Assembly: GCA_023426005.1 (NCBI GenBank)
Contig: JAFABO010000010.1
Span: forward strand, 1 to 32,713
Direction of reading: 5' to 3'
Length of the DNA stretch: 32,713 nucleotides
From: Bacillota bacterium
GTDB lineage: Bacteria > Bacillota > Clostridia > Acetivibrionales > DSM-1351
Positions 23,945-32,282 of the stretch are shown piece after piece. The position numbers were made by a program, and so were the translations under genes. The stretch's first letter is position 1; every line of letters begins with the position of its first letter. The notes beneath the pieces were generated by a model, which saw only the letters and a program-made list of their open reading frames with translations, was not told the origin of the DNA and searched no databases.

Positions 23945-24140
23945 AAAAAAGAAAGCAGGCTGCTAATATGTCTAAACTTCAGTTAATAAATCTGAATCAC
24001 GGGGACAATATTTAGCGCTTGTATTTGTGTGAACCAATCAATCACAGGTGCAAGCGCTCTATGTGTTGTGCCTGTGTGGAGACTGACGGATAAGAACCAC
24101 ATTGGTAAATAATAATATTTACATATGCGGTTCTTTTTTT
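23945..24140 (+). ncRNA. Unassigned structured RNA candidate ending in a terminator
   Basis: About 195 bases between a promoter-like pair and a strong terminator. The core is a long rod: AGCGCTTG (24014-24021) pairs with CAAGCGCT (24051-24058), enclosing TGTGA/TCACA. Outside it GGACAA pairs with TTGTGCC (one bulge), and further out CAGT pairs with ACTG. A 15-codon frame (ATG at about 23969) overlaps but has only a weak binding site. I recognise no riboswitch class. A 6S-like RNA or an extra leader element for aspS are possibilities. Confidence 0.4.
24092..24140 (+). terminator. Rho-independent terminator upstream of the aspS T-box
   Basis: AAGAACC at 24092-24098 pairs with GGTTCTT at 24129-24135, with an inner GTAAAT/ATTTAC stem, followed by seven T. 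It ends the oligoendopeptidase or ncRNA transcript about 100 bases before the T-box. Confidence 0.85.
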
Positions 24141-24242
24141 GTATTATTTTTAACCTTGAAAGGATGTGATACTTAGGAACAGTACCCTGTTCCCGGCATA
24201 AATTAACAACTGCATGAATTCATGAGAATCAATTTTTTCAGA

Positions 24243-24520
24243 AAAGGCAATGACGAAGAGAAGTAGCGCAATTTATCGTTTCCAGTGAGCGGAGACCGGT
24301 GAGAACTCCACAAAGTGAATTTGCGTGAATAACACTTTACCAGCCGCAATCCGAACTTCAGGTTTAGTTATACATTTATTCAATTCCGGAATCCTGATCA
24401 GTAGGTGCGACGTATGCCGGTGCGTTAAACAGCATGGTTTTTAAACCGTTGAGTGACTGCTAGCCAGTAATTCAGGTGGTACCGCGGACATTATATGTTC
24501 GTCCTGGACTTTTTAGTTTT
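24243..24520 (+). promoter_or_regulatory. T-box leader of aspS, specifier probably AAC (Asn)
   Basis: Uncharged tRNA binds this leader and prevents termination before aspS. Stem I begins TGACGAAGAGAAGTAG (the AGTA side of the specifier loop). The distal loop is CAGTGAGCGGAGACCGGTGAG. The T-box proper is TTCAGGTGGTACCGCGG at 24471-24487, with TGGT at 24477-24480 facing the tRNA end. The 3' specifier strand after TTTGCG reads TGAATAACAC, in which the codon placed after GAAT is AAC, for Asn, not GAC for Asp. CGCAA/TTGCG form the stem above the loop. The class is certain; the specifier is my reading of the alignment. Confidence 0.88.
24486..24518 (+). terminator. T-box attenuator terminator
   Basis: GGAC/GTCC stem with inner pairing of ACAT/ATGT, then TTTTT and TTTT. 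Its 5' arm overlaps the antiterminator sequence CCGCGG, so the two structures exclude each other. Confidence 0.7.
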
Positions 24521-24565
24521 GGATGAGCTTTTTTTATGCTCAAATATCAGTAAAGGAGATAAATT

Positions 24566-26314
24566 ATGAACACATCTAATATTTACAGGAACAGGACTTT
24601 GAACAATATCAGCGAAGGTGATATGGGCAAAACACTAAAAATTGCAGGTTGGGTAGAAAATATACGGGACCATGGCGGTGTATCTTTCATAGATCTCAGA
24701 GACATGTACGGCGTCATGCAGGTTGTAATGCGGAACACAGATCTGTTGAAAGGAATCGGCAAGGAGGATTGTATTTCAATTGAAGGTGTGATTGAATGCC
24801 GCGATCAGGAGACATACAATCCAAAGATTCCAACCGGAACAATCGAACTGGACGCTCATTCTGTTGACGTTCTGGGAAAGGTATGCAAACAGCTCCCTTT
24901 CGAGGTTATGACTTCAAAGGAAACCCGTGAGGATCTGCGGCTTAAGTACCGTTACCTTGACCTTCGCAATAAAAAGGTTAAAGACAATATTATTTTCCGC
25001 TCGGAAGTTATCAGCTTCCTGAGACAAAAAATGACCGACATGGGCTTCCCGGAAATCCAGACTCCCATACTCTGTGCGTCATCGCCTGAAGGTGCAAGAG
25101 ATTATATCGTGCCTTCCCGTAAATACAAGGGAAAGTTTTATGCGCTTCCGCAGGCTCCCCAGCAGTATAAGCAGCTCCTCATGGTATCAGGCTTTGACAG
25201 GTATTTTCAGATAGCCCCCTGCTTCCGTGATGAGGATGCCCGCGCCGACCGTTCACCGGGAGAATTTTATCAGTTGGATTTCGAGCTGAGCTTTGCCACC
25301 CAGGAAGATGTATTCCGTGCCGGTGAAGAGGTTCTTACAGCTGCATTTAAGAAATTTGCCCCCGAAGGGTACTCTGTGACTGACGCTCCATATCCCGTGA
25401 TCAGCTACAGGCAGGCAATGCTTGAGTTCGGCACCGATAAGCCCGACCTGCGCAACCCGTTAAGAATAATAGACCTGTCGGATTTCTTCCTGAAATGTAC
25501 CTTCAAGCCCTTCCACAACAAGACAGTCCGTGCTGTCAGGGTGCACTCCGAGATGTCCAAAGGTTTCCATGAAAAGCTGCTGCAATTTGCTACATCAATC
25601 GGTATGGGAGGGCTCGGCTATCTTGAGGTCAATGGTGATATGTCATACAAAGGACCTATAGACAAGTTCATACCGGATGAAATAAAGAGAGAGCTTACCG
25701 GCCTTGCGGGTCTTGAACCCGGTGATACAATTTTCTTCATCGCCGACAAGGAAGAACGCGCCGCCCGGTTTGCCGGCCAGATCCGTACAGAACTTGGTAC
25801 ACGCCTGGATATATGTGAAAAGAATGCTTACCGTTTCTGTTTTGTAAATGATTTCCCCATGTTTGAGTATGACACTGCCGAAAAGAAGATTAACTTTACC
25901 CATAACCCCTTCTCCATGCCACAGGGCGGACTGGAAGCGCTCAATACAAAGGACCCCCTGGAAATCCTTGCTTACCAGTATGATATAGTGTGCAACGGCA
26001 TTGAACTTTCCTCGGGCGCTGTCAGAAACCATAGCCTTGACATAATGATCAAGGCCTTTGAAATAGCCGGCTACACCCAGGAAGACCTCCGGAATAAATT
26101 CGGTGCTCTGTACCAGGCCTTCCAGTTCGGGGCTCCGCCTCATGCGGGTATGGCTCCGGGTGTTGACCGTATGATCATGCTTTTAAGAAATGAGGAAAAC
26201 ATCCGTGAAATTATCCCCTTCCCCATGAACGGAAATGCTCAGGATCTCATGTGCGGCGCCCCTGCCGAAGTAACCGAGGCCCAGCTCCGTGAAGTCCATA
26301 TTAAAATAAGATAG
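24566..26314 (+). CDS. aspS: Aspartyl-tRNA synthetase, probably non-discriminating
   Basis: Charges tRNA with Asp; 582 residues, full bacterial type: OB-fold anticodon domain (1-110), class II core, GAD insert (about 300-410), C-terminal core. Motif 2 is FRDEDARADRSPGEFYQLD (220-238) and motif 3 is GMAPGVDRMIMLL with Arg535. Residue 36 is His in NIRDHGGVSF, the position where Leu marks enzymes specific for tRNA-Asp and His marks those that also charge tRNA-Asn. The SPGEFYQLD form of motif 2 and the CGAPAEV ending resemble alphaproteobacterial-type enzymes. With an Asn-reading T-box, this points to Asp-tRNA(Asn) synthesis for GatCAB. ATG 24566 has AAGGAG upstream. Confidence 0.93.
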   Translation: MNTSNIYRNRTLNNISEGDMGKTLKIAGWVENIRDHGGVSFIDLRDMYGVMQVVMRNTDLLKGIGKEDCISIEGVIECRDQETYNPKIPTGTIELDAHSVDVLGKVCKQLPFEVMTSKETREDLRLKYRYLDLRNKKVKDNIIFRSEVISFLRQKMTDMGFPEIQTPILCASSPEGARDYIVPSRKYKGKFYALPQAPQQYKQLLMVSGFDRYFQIAPCFRDEDARADRSPGEFYQLDFELSFATQEDVFRAGEEVLTAAFKKFAPEGYSVTDAPYPVISYRQAMLEFGTDKPDLRNPLRIIDLSDFFLKCTFKPFHNKTVRAVRVHSEMSKGFHEKLLQFATSIGMGGLGYLEVNGDMSYKGPIDKFIPDEIKRELTGLAGLEPGDTIFFIADKEERAARFAGQIRTELGTRLDICEKNAYRFCFVNDFPMFEYDTAEKKINFTHNPFSMPQGGLEALNTKDPLEILAYQYDIVCNGIELSSGAVRNHSLDIMIKAFEIAGYTQEDLRNKFGALYQAFQFGAPPHAGMAPGVDRMIMLLRNEENIREIIPFPMNGNAQDLMCGAPAEVTEAQLREVHIKIR

Positions 26315-26350
26315 TGCAAAACAATGGCAATGCATGTGAAAATATTGTAG

Positions 26351-26447
26351 CAGTGCTCCCGTACCAACTTCAATAAATGGATTTCTCACAAAGTCCAGAA
26401 TTGAAACTTGTAAACTTCCCATTTATTGAAGTTGTACCGGCGCACTG
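26351..26447. repeat. 97-base long imperfect inverted repeat between converging genes
   Basis: Bases 26351-26380 pair with 26419-26447. CAGTGC/GCACTG, GTAC/GTAC and a 15-bp perfect AACTTCAATAAATGG stem are interrupted only by a four-base mismatch and one bulged base. The loop is 38 bases. No T-run follows on either side. It lies between aspS and the FMN-binding gene and is unlike the 117-bp element in sequence. Confidence 0.7.
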
Positions 26448-26479
26448 TAACCAATAATAATCCATGCATCACAGCACTC

Positions 26480-26893
26480 TCACTCCGCATTATTTAAAGC
26501 ATTTTCCAGAGCGTTTTGTATGGCCTTCAGGATTACTTTGCTGCTGTTTGTAGCACCTGATACAGCATCTACCTGAAGGGACTGGGTCTCCACAACTTTT
26601 TGCGGTATTACCTCAGCCTTTGCACCCCGCTCGTTTTTGTGACTTATCAGGTCGATATTCACTATTTTGTGGTCCTTTACATTGACTTTGACTTCGGCAG
26701 CTATCCAGAGCACCTCCGCACTTCCCACATAGGTTCCGTCGGAAATACTGCTCAAGTCCACATTCCCTATCTTAATATCTTCGATCTGCTTCTGATACTT
26801 CCTCAGATCAAGATATGAATGTATTCCCTTTGCCCCGAAATACCCCGCAAGGATAACTCCCACAATAATAAATAACGCAATTACCTTTTTCAT
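26480..26893 (-). CDS. Membrane-anchored FMN-binding domain protein
   Basis: 137 residues. One N-terminal membrane helix (KKVIALFIIVGVILAGYFGA), then an FMN-binding domain facing outward. The motif DGTYVGSAE is at residues 52-60 and the flavinylation-type motif DAVSGATNSS at 109-118, where Thr115 would carry covalent FMN in Rnf/Nqr-type proteins. ATG 26893 has GGAGGG upstream. It is the last of three minus-strand genes, 49 bases after the YdcF-like gene. It likely takes part in extracytosolic electron transfer; no flavin transferase is in the window. Confidence 0.88.
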   Translation of the reverse strand: MKKVIALFIIVGVILAGYFGAKGIHSYLDLRKYQKQIEDIKIGNVDLSSISDGTYVGSAEVLWIAAEVKVNVKDHKIVNIDLISHKNERGAKAEVIPQKVVETQSLQVDAVSGATNSSKVILKAIQNALENALNNAE

Positions 26894-26942
26894 TTAACCC
26901 TCCGTATACCGGTTTTAGATACCGCTCCGCTCATTTGAATAG

Positions 26943-27749
26943 TCATTTTCTAAGCTTAATATGTTTATATTCACTATATTTAGTTTGTAATCTAGCATAG
27001 GCTTCAAGCACATTGTCTGGAATATCGACATGTGCTATAAAATTCTTTCCCTTTGGGCCGTAGCCCTCCTGGTCATCTCTCAGTCTTGGTATTTCGCCCA
27101 TCACAAGATCTATGAACCTGTCAAATGACCATAATCCATAAATGTTGTCTGAAAGCTTTAAGCTCCCGGTTTCCGCCTTAATATGGGGGATAAAGGGGCT
27201 GTAACTGATAATCCTTGTTTTCTCACCGGCCCAGGCCTTGAGAAAGGATGCATGGGTCCTTAACTGCATTGTAGGGTCCTGAATGATTATTACCGAAGCC
27301 GGAATTCCGGTCCGCTCCTTTATGACTTTGAGAGCCTGGGATGCATTTTCTCCACAGTTGGTTGACCTGTTTTCAATAATAATACTGTTAACATCCAAGC
27401 CTGTGTTTTTTGAAACTACCTCTCTCAGAATATCCGCCTCAGGTCTGTTTTCAGCAGCAATATCCCGGTATTCCGGATTATTGCGTATATTTTCGGCCAG
27501 GTACTTCGTAGAATGGCCTATTCCTCCAACTATCATCAATTCCCTGGCGACTCCGTCAAGAAAAGCTCTTGCACCAAGCTCCGCCAGATACGGAATGCTG
27601 CTGCCGAGTATGATGAGCAAGTCGGCCCGCGAAATTCCGAAACCTGCATTCAGCGCATGGCCGGTAAGCTGGGGAATATCCCGCCTGGATAAAAAGCTTA
27701 TCATATCATTCAAATCTGCTGCCGCATCAAACTCCGTATATTCTTTCAT
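26943..27749 (-). CDS. YdcF/DUF218 family protein
   Basis: 268 residues, cytosolic by sequence, no signal peptide. The DUF218 core is visible: ADLLIILGSSIPYLAELGARAFLDG, ELMIVGGIGHST, then SIIIENRSTNCGENASQALKVI (the conserved E-x-S-x-N/C-E-N), and ASVIIIQDPTMQLRTHASF. The similarity is closest to the E. coli YdcF arrangement with a C-terminal extension. ATG 27749 has AAAGGAATGG upstream. It is separated by 37 bases from the sugar isomerase-like gene and probably shares its mRNA. The family has no settled enzymatic role. Confidence 0.85.
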   Translation of the reverse strand: MKEYTEFDAAADLNDMISFLSRRDIPQLTGHALNAGFGISRADLLIILGSSIPYLAELGARAFLDGVARELMIVGGIGHSTKYLAENIRNNPEYRDIAAENRPEADILREVVSKNTGLDVNSIIIENRSTNCGENASQALKVIKERTGIPASVIIIQDPTMQLRTHASFLKAWAGEKTRIISYSPFIPHIKAETGSLKLSDNIYGLWSFDRFIDLVMGEIPRLRDDQEGYGPKGKNFIAHVDIPDNVLEAYARLQTKYSEYKHIKLRK

Positions 27750-27786
27750 AATCCATTCCTTTCATACCTCAATCCATGTCAACCCA

Positions 27787-28587
27787 TTACAATATCAGGT
27801 TCCGGACGTAACTCCTGGCCTGCTTCATGCCTTCGACAGACACCTGAGGCCTACCTTTTTCATAGGGGATATTGCACTCCAGAGTCAGTGCATGCAAACC
27901 GTCAAGTTTCAGGGAGCTGGCAAAGCCCTTCAGATCCAATATTCCTTCACCCGGAACCAAATGCCTCTTGCCATCCCTGTAATCACTGAAATGCACCCCT
28001 TTGACATAATCCCTTACGGCCTTTGCGGCGGAGACTATATCAATCCCGCACTGTGCATAATGAGTGGTGTCTATATTTATGTACAACCCATTGTCTCTGA
28101 CAAAGGCAAGCATTTCAGCAGGGTCGATCAAAGAGGTCTGGTATCCCGGAAAGTTTTGAATATTTTCTATGCAGACCAGAAATCTGTCTTTAAGGGCCTT
28201 CAGATCTTCTGCAGCTTTTAGAGCATACCCGGACCACCAGTTCTTATCCTCCGTTTTTTTATGAGGTGCATGAAAAACCAGGCAGGGAATATCCTTTTCT
28301 CCAAATTCAAGATACTCGTAGGTATCGGCGCTGATGAGGGTATCGGTATCCTTGAATATAACGCCTCCCATATCATGAAGTGAATTTATTCTCAGCCCGC
28401 TTTCCCTCACTATCTTTAACACCTCTTTTGGCCGGATATTCCTAAGATGCTGTGTTACCTCCCAGTTGTCACCGCCTGTCCAGTAGGTATCCAGCTCAAT
28501 GCTCTCAAAGCCGGCCTGTCTTATGAGCTCCAGTGCTTCGGTAAAAGGTGCGTTATAAAATGTTGCAGTTGCAATAGATATGTTCAT
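27787..28587 (-). CDS. Sugar phosphate isomerase/epimerase-like TIM barrel protein
   Basis: 266 residues of the xylose isomerase-like / AP endonuclease 2 superfamily, which isomerise or dehydrate sugars and cyclitols using a metal. Metal-ligand type motifs are in order: ESIELDTYW, SLHDMGG, LVFHAPHKK, CIENIQNFP, INIDTTHYAQCG, GVHFSDYRDGKRHLVPGEGILDL and LTLECNIP. Glu, Asp, His and Glu occur at the barrel strand ends as expected. ATG 28587 has GGAGAGATGG upstream. It is the first gene of a minus-strand group with YdcF-like and FMN-binding genes. The substrate is unknown. Confidence 0.9.
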   Translation of the reverse strand: MNISIATATFYNAPFTEALELIRQAGFESIELDTYWTGGDNWEVTQHLRNIRPKEVLKIVRESGLRINSLHDMGGVIFKDTDTLISADTYEYLEFGEKDIPCLVFHAPHKKTEDKNWWSGYALKAAEDLKALKDRFLVCIENIQNFPGYQTSLIDPAEMLAFVRDNGLYINIDTTHYAQCGIDIVSAAKAVRDYVKGVHFSDYRDGKRHLVPGEGILDLKGFASSLKLDGLHALTLECNIPYEKGRPQVSVEGMKQARSYVRNLIL

Positions 28588-28690
28588 ACCATCTCTCCAA
28601 ACTTTACTTTTATATCTTCTGCATCCATCAGGCCGACAAGTATTATTACACTTTAAGCTAAGTTAATTGTAATATTTGGTAACGCGCGTG

Positions 28691-30544
28691 TCAACCAGCT
28701 TCCTCATCCAATCCCAGCTGGCTGATAACCATTCTGTAGTATACTCCCCTTTTCTCCATCAGCTGGTGGTGCGTACCAGTTTCAAGGATGCCTCCGTCCC
28801 CGATTACCAGTATTTTGTCGGCGTCCCGGATTGTAGACAGACGATGTGCTATAAGGAAACTTGTGTGGTTTTTCATCAGCTTCAAAAGCGCTTGTTGTAT
28901 TTCCTTTTCTGTTTTGGTATCAACGCTGCTTGTGGCCTCGTCAAGTATCAGGACTGGCGCCCGGCACAGGACTGCCCTGGCTATGGCAATGAGCTGACGC
29001 TGCCCCTGGCTCAGGTTGTCGGAGCTGCCTGAAACCTGAGTGTTATAACTCTTTGGAAGGCGGGAAATAAAACCGTCCGCATGAGCCATTACGGCGGCGT
29101 CTCTGACTTCGGCATCTGTGGCATCAGGTCTTGAATACCTTATATTGTCGGCAATGCTTCCGGTAAAAAGGCAGGTATCCTGCAATACCACAGAGAAGCA
29201 GTTCCTCAGGTCCTTTCTGGTAATATCGGTAATGGTTACATCGTCAATCAGTATCCGGCCTTTTTCAGGTTCATAAAAACGGGTCAGAAGATTTACAATG
29301 GTTGTTTTTCCGGCCCCGGTCTCACCTACCAGTGCCACAACCTGTCCCGGCTGTACCTGAAAGCTGACATTGTTCAACACTGGTTTTCCCCGGGTATAGG
29401 AAAAGTTGATCTCCTTAAATTCCACCTTTCCCAGGGCCGGTCCGAATTCCTTGAGATTTGGCTTATCCGGTATCTCCTCCTTCTCGTCCAGTATCTCAAA
29501 AACTCTTTCAGCGCCGGCAAGGGCCGACTGAATGGTATTAAACATACCGGCTATTTGGTTAAGGGGCATCCCGAATTGTCTTGAGTATGTGAGAAAGCTG
29601 ACTACAACTCCCACGGTTATGTACTCCCTGACTGCCATTAGCCCGCCGGCGCAGGCTATCAGCGTATAGCTGAGATTATTTATTACATTCATGAACGGCA
29701 TGAGAAAACCGGCCCAGATCTGAGCTTTTGTAGAGTAGTCACACAGCGTCCGGTTGACTTCCTTAAAATCCTCCAGCACTTTTTGCTGCCTGTTAAAGGC
29801 CTTTACCATCTTCAGCCCCTGAATGCTCTCTTCTATAACGCCATTGAGACTTCCCAGTGTCTGCTGCTGACTGGTAAAATACTTTCTGCTTCTTTTAGCT
29901 ATTGTTTTTGTAAGTACGAATATTAACGGTATGGTTATCAATGCAACCAGCGTCAGCCCCGGACTTAATACCAGCATCATTACCAGCGCCCCCGTTATTG
30001 AAAAGACACTTGAAATAAGCTGTGTGGTGGTTTGTCCCACCGTACTGCTTATGTTGTCAACATCATTTGTGATCCTGCTCATGGTATCCCCGTGAGATCT
30101 TGTATCATAGAAGTTCAGAGGGATTCTCTGGAGCTTGGAAAAGAATTCGGTTCTTATATGCTTAACAAGACTTTGGGTCACTCTGGCCATGAGTACGCCA
30201 TTAAATGTATCCAGTATCCAACCGGTCAGGTAGCAGAAAACCAGAGCCGTCAATATTGTTACAAGCAGCTTGTTGTCAACTGTGTTTGCATCAATATTAA
30301 ATGTGTTAATAGCCTGGCCGAGCAAATATGGAGTAAGTAAACCTGCCGATGCCGACAGAACTGTGAGAGATGCCGCAATCAGTATTGATTTACGCCATCT
30401 TCCGAACATTCTTATCAGTCTGACAAGAGTTCCCTTTGTGTCCTTAGGCTTCGCTGTGGGTTTAAATCTCTGATGTCCTGCCGCTCCCCATCTTCCCAGC
30501 TTTGGCATATTGTCGAGATTCCGTACTTCATTCTTATTTGACAT
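28691..30544 (-). CDS. ABC exporter half-transporter with intact Walker B (YfiC-like)
   Basis: Fused membrane domain (six helices, about 55-340) and ATPase, 617 residues. Walker A is GETGAGKT (407-414), the signature is LSQGQ (511-515, Gln in place of the first Gly), and Walker B LILDE ends with the catalytic Glu536. It overlaps the upstream exporter gene by 11 bases. The two halves form a heterodimer in which this subunit gives the active Walker B and the other the intact LSGGQ. ATG 30544. Multidrug or lipid export is the usual role of this group; the MarR gene upstream fits drug or stress control. Confidence 0.93.
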   Translation of the reverse strand: MSNKNEVRNLDNMPKLGRWGAAGHQRFKPTAKPKDTKGTLVRLIRMFGRWRKSILIAASLTVLSASAGLLTPYLLGQAINTFNIDANTVDNKLLVTILTALVFCYLTGWILDTFNGVLMARVTQSLVKHIRTEFFSKLQRIPLNFYDTRSHGDTMSRITNDVDNISSTVGQTTTQLISSVFSITGALVMMLVLSPGLTLVALITIPLIFVLTKTIAKRSRKYFTSQQQTLGSLNGVIEESIQGLKMVKAFNRQQKVLEDFKEVNRTLCDYSTKAQIWAGFLMPFMNVINNLSYTLIACAGGLMAVREYITVGVVVSFLTYSRQFGMPLNQIAGMFNTIQSALAGAERVFEILDEKEEIPDKPNLKEFGPALGKVEFKEINFSYTRGKPVLNNVSFQVQPGQVVALVGETGAGKTTIVNLLTRFYEPEKGRILIDDVTITDITRKDLRNCFSVVLQDTCLFTGSIADNIRYSRPDATDAEVRDAAVMAHADGFISRLPKSYNTQVSGSSDNLSQGQRQLIAIARAVLCRAPVLILDEATSSVDTKTEKEIQQALLKLMKNHTSFLIAHRLSTIRDADKILVIGDGGILETGTHHQLMEKRGVYYRMVISQLGLDEEAG

Positions 30545-32267
30545 GTGTTATAAGGCCACCCCCTATTTGTGAGTCATAAATCTCCCTGTAAGTACCGCAG
30601 TTATCTAATAAGTCGGTATGCTCTCCGAAGCCCACATTTACTCCGTTATCCAGCACCAGAATTTTATCGGCCGACATGGCCGTGCCGATCCTTTGAGTTA
30701 TCATTATGACTGTCCTGTCTGTATCAAGGCTTTTCAAGGCCTTCCTGACCCGGGCTTCGGTAATTGCGTCAAGTGCACTTGTACAGTCGTCCAGTATCAG
30801 AACAGGTGCCTGTTTTGCAAGGGCTCTGGCTATTGATAGTCTCTGTTTCTGCCCTCCTGACAGGTTCACTCCGTTCTGCCCCAGCACACTGTCAAATTTG
30901 TCAGGCATTTTTTCAATAAATTCCTGGGCCTGGGCATTTTGAGCAGCCCGGATTACCTGTTCCGCCTCCATTGTACTCTCTCCCCAGGCGATATTATCAA
31001 AAACAGACCCGGTAAAAAGCATACTTTTTTGTGGTGCAAAGGCAATGTTTTGTCTGAGGACCGATGTATCCATGCTCTTGATATTCTTCCCGCTAATATA
31101 GATTGCACCCTCATTCACATCGTAAAAATGCAGACAAAGCCAGGCAAGTGTGGATTTTCCCGCCCCTGTAGGCCCAATTACCGCCAGGGTCTCACCCGCA
31201 GCTATTTTAAAGGACAGCTCCTTTAAGACGGGCAGCCCGCTGCCGCCGGGATATGTAAAAGTCACCTTGTCAAACTCCAGCTCCCCTGTAATAATCGGGT
31301 CAGGGCTGCCGGCACTTGTAAAATCCTCTTCTCCGGCTAAGATTTCTTCTATTCTTTCAGTTGATGCCTTTGTTCTTATAAAGGTGTTGAAAATATTGGT
31401 TATCATTATGAGAGAGGTTAGTATTTGAGTCATATAATTTATAAAAGCAGCTACTTTGCCGACCTCAAGCCGGCCTTCCCCGAACAGCAAGCTGCCCAGA
31501 TAGATAATGACTGCAATTCCGACGCTGACAGTCAGAGACATGACCGGTGAAAAATATGCTATTACCAACTGGGAAGAAACACTTTTTTTATTCAGATCCG
31601 AGTTTGCCACATCAAACCGTCCCTCTTCCTCCTCATATGTTCCAAAGGCCTTGACCAGCCTTATGCCCAACAGGTATTCCTGCACTACCGTGTTTACCTT
31701 GTCGATGGCTTTCTGAACCCTTGAGAAACGAACATAACTCAATTTCATACTAATGACAATCAAGGCTGCTACTATGGCTATAGCTATCAGCAGAACCACA
31801 CTCATGAACGGGCTCAACATTACAGCAAGAATTATACTCCCGATACATGTGAGCGGGGCTTTAAAAAATATTCTCATAATACCGTTTACAAACTGTGTTA
31901 CCTGTGAAGTATCATTTGTCATTCTGGTTATCAGGGAGCCGCTTTCTATACTGTCGGCACTCGCTTCGGAAAAGCTCATGATCTTCTTGAAAACATCATA
32001 CCTCAAATCCGCACCGAAGTTTTGAGATACCCTGCTTGCAAGAATATTCCTCGCAGCGGCAAAACAAGCCCCAAGAGCAGTTATTCCAAGCATTGTAAGT
32101 CCAAAATATAAAACATAAGCAATGCGGCCGTTTTTTACTCCGTCATCTATTATATGCGCCATAATAGTCGGCTGGAGCAAATCGCATACAGCCTCAAAAA
32201 AAACGCAGCTAATGCCCAGAAGGAACAATGTCCTGTATTTTTTGAAATATGGTTTATATAGGTCCAT
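30534..32267 (-). CDS. ABC exporter half-transporter with degenerate Walker B (YfiB-like)
   Basis: 577 residues: membrane domain (1-310) and ATPase. Walker A is GPTGAGKS (365-372), the signature LSGGQ is intact (469-473), but Walker B reads LILDDCTSALD with Asp494 where the catalytic Glu is expected. Together with the LSQGQ of its partner this makes one of the two ATP sites degenerate, as in BmrC/BmrD-type heterodimers. ATG 32267 has AGGAGG 11 bases upstream. It lies 15 bases after the MarR gene, in one operon. Confidence 0.93.
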   Translation of the reverse strand: MDLYKPYFKKYRTLFLLGISCVFFEAVCDLLQPTIMAHIIDDGVKNGRIAYVLYFGLTMLGITALGACFAAARNILASRVSQNFGADLRYDVFKKIMSFSEASADSIESGSLITRMTNDTSQVTQFVNGIMRIFFKAPLTCIGSIILAVMLSPFMSVVLLIAIAIVAALIVISMKLSYVRFSRVQKAIDKVNTVVQEYLLGIRLVKAFGTYEEEEGRFDVANSDLNKKSVSSQLVIAYFSPVMSLTVSVGIAVIIYLGSLLFGEGRLEVGKVAAFINYMTQILTSLIMITNIFNTFIRTKASTERIEEILAGEEDFTSAGSPDPIITGELEFDKVTFTYPGGSGLPVLKELSFKIAAGETLAVIGPTGAGKSTLAWLCLHFYDVNEGAIYISGKNIKSMDTSVLRQNIAFAPQKSMLFTGSVFDNIAWGESTMEAEQVIRAAQNAQAQEFIEKMPDKFDSVLGQNGVNLSGGQKQRLSIARALAKQAPVLILDDCTSALDAITEARVRKALKSLDTDRTVIMITQRIGTAMSADKILVLDNGVNVGFGEHTDLLDNCGTYREIYDSQIGGGLITHVK

Positions 32268-32282
32268 TTGCGTTATATCCTC

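Noticed and set aside
23969..24016. 15-codon frame rich in Asn codons upstream of aspS, as an attenuation leader peptide
   Set aside because: The ribosome binding site is weak, the frame is buried in the predicted RNA stem, and a T-box already gives amino acid control.
23985..24090. c-di-AMP (ydaO) riboswitch, suggested by TCTGAATCACGGGGAC
   Set aside because: The downstream conserved parts (GGGTGAATCC and CCGAATCCGTCAGC-like segments) are not present.
24307..24320. TCCACAAAGTGAAT, the reverse complement of part of the XRE operator-like repeat
   Set aside because: It is inside the T-box stem I; a 14-base match is expected by chance several times in this window.
25643..26143. 166-codon open frame antisense to aspS
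   Set aside because: It has no ribosome binding site and no protein-like features; aspS is certain.
27283..28221. 312-codon open frame on the plus strand
   Set aside because: It lies antisense to the YdcF-like and isomerase genes, both of which have clear motifs and ribosome binding sites.
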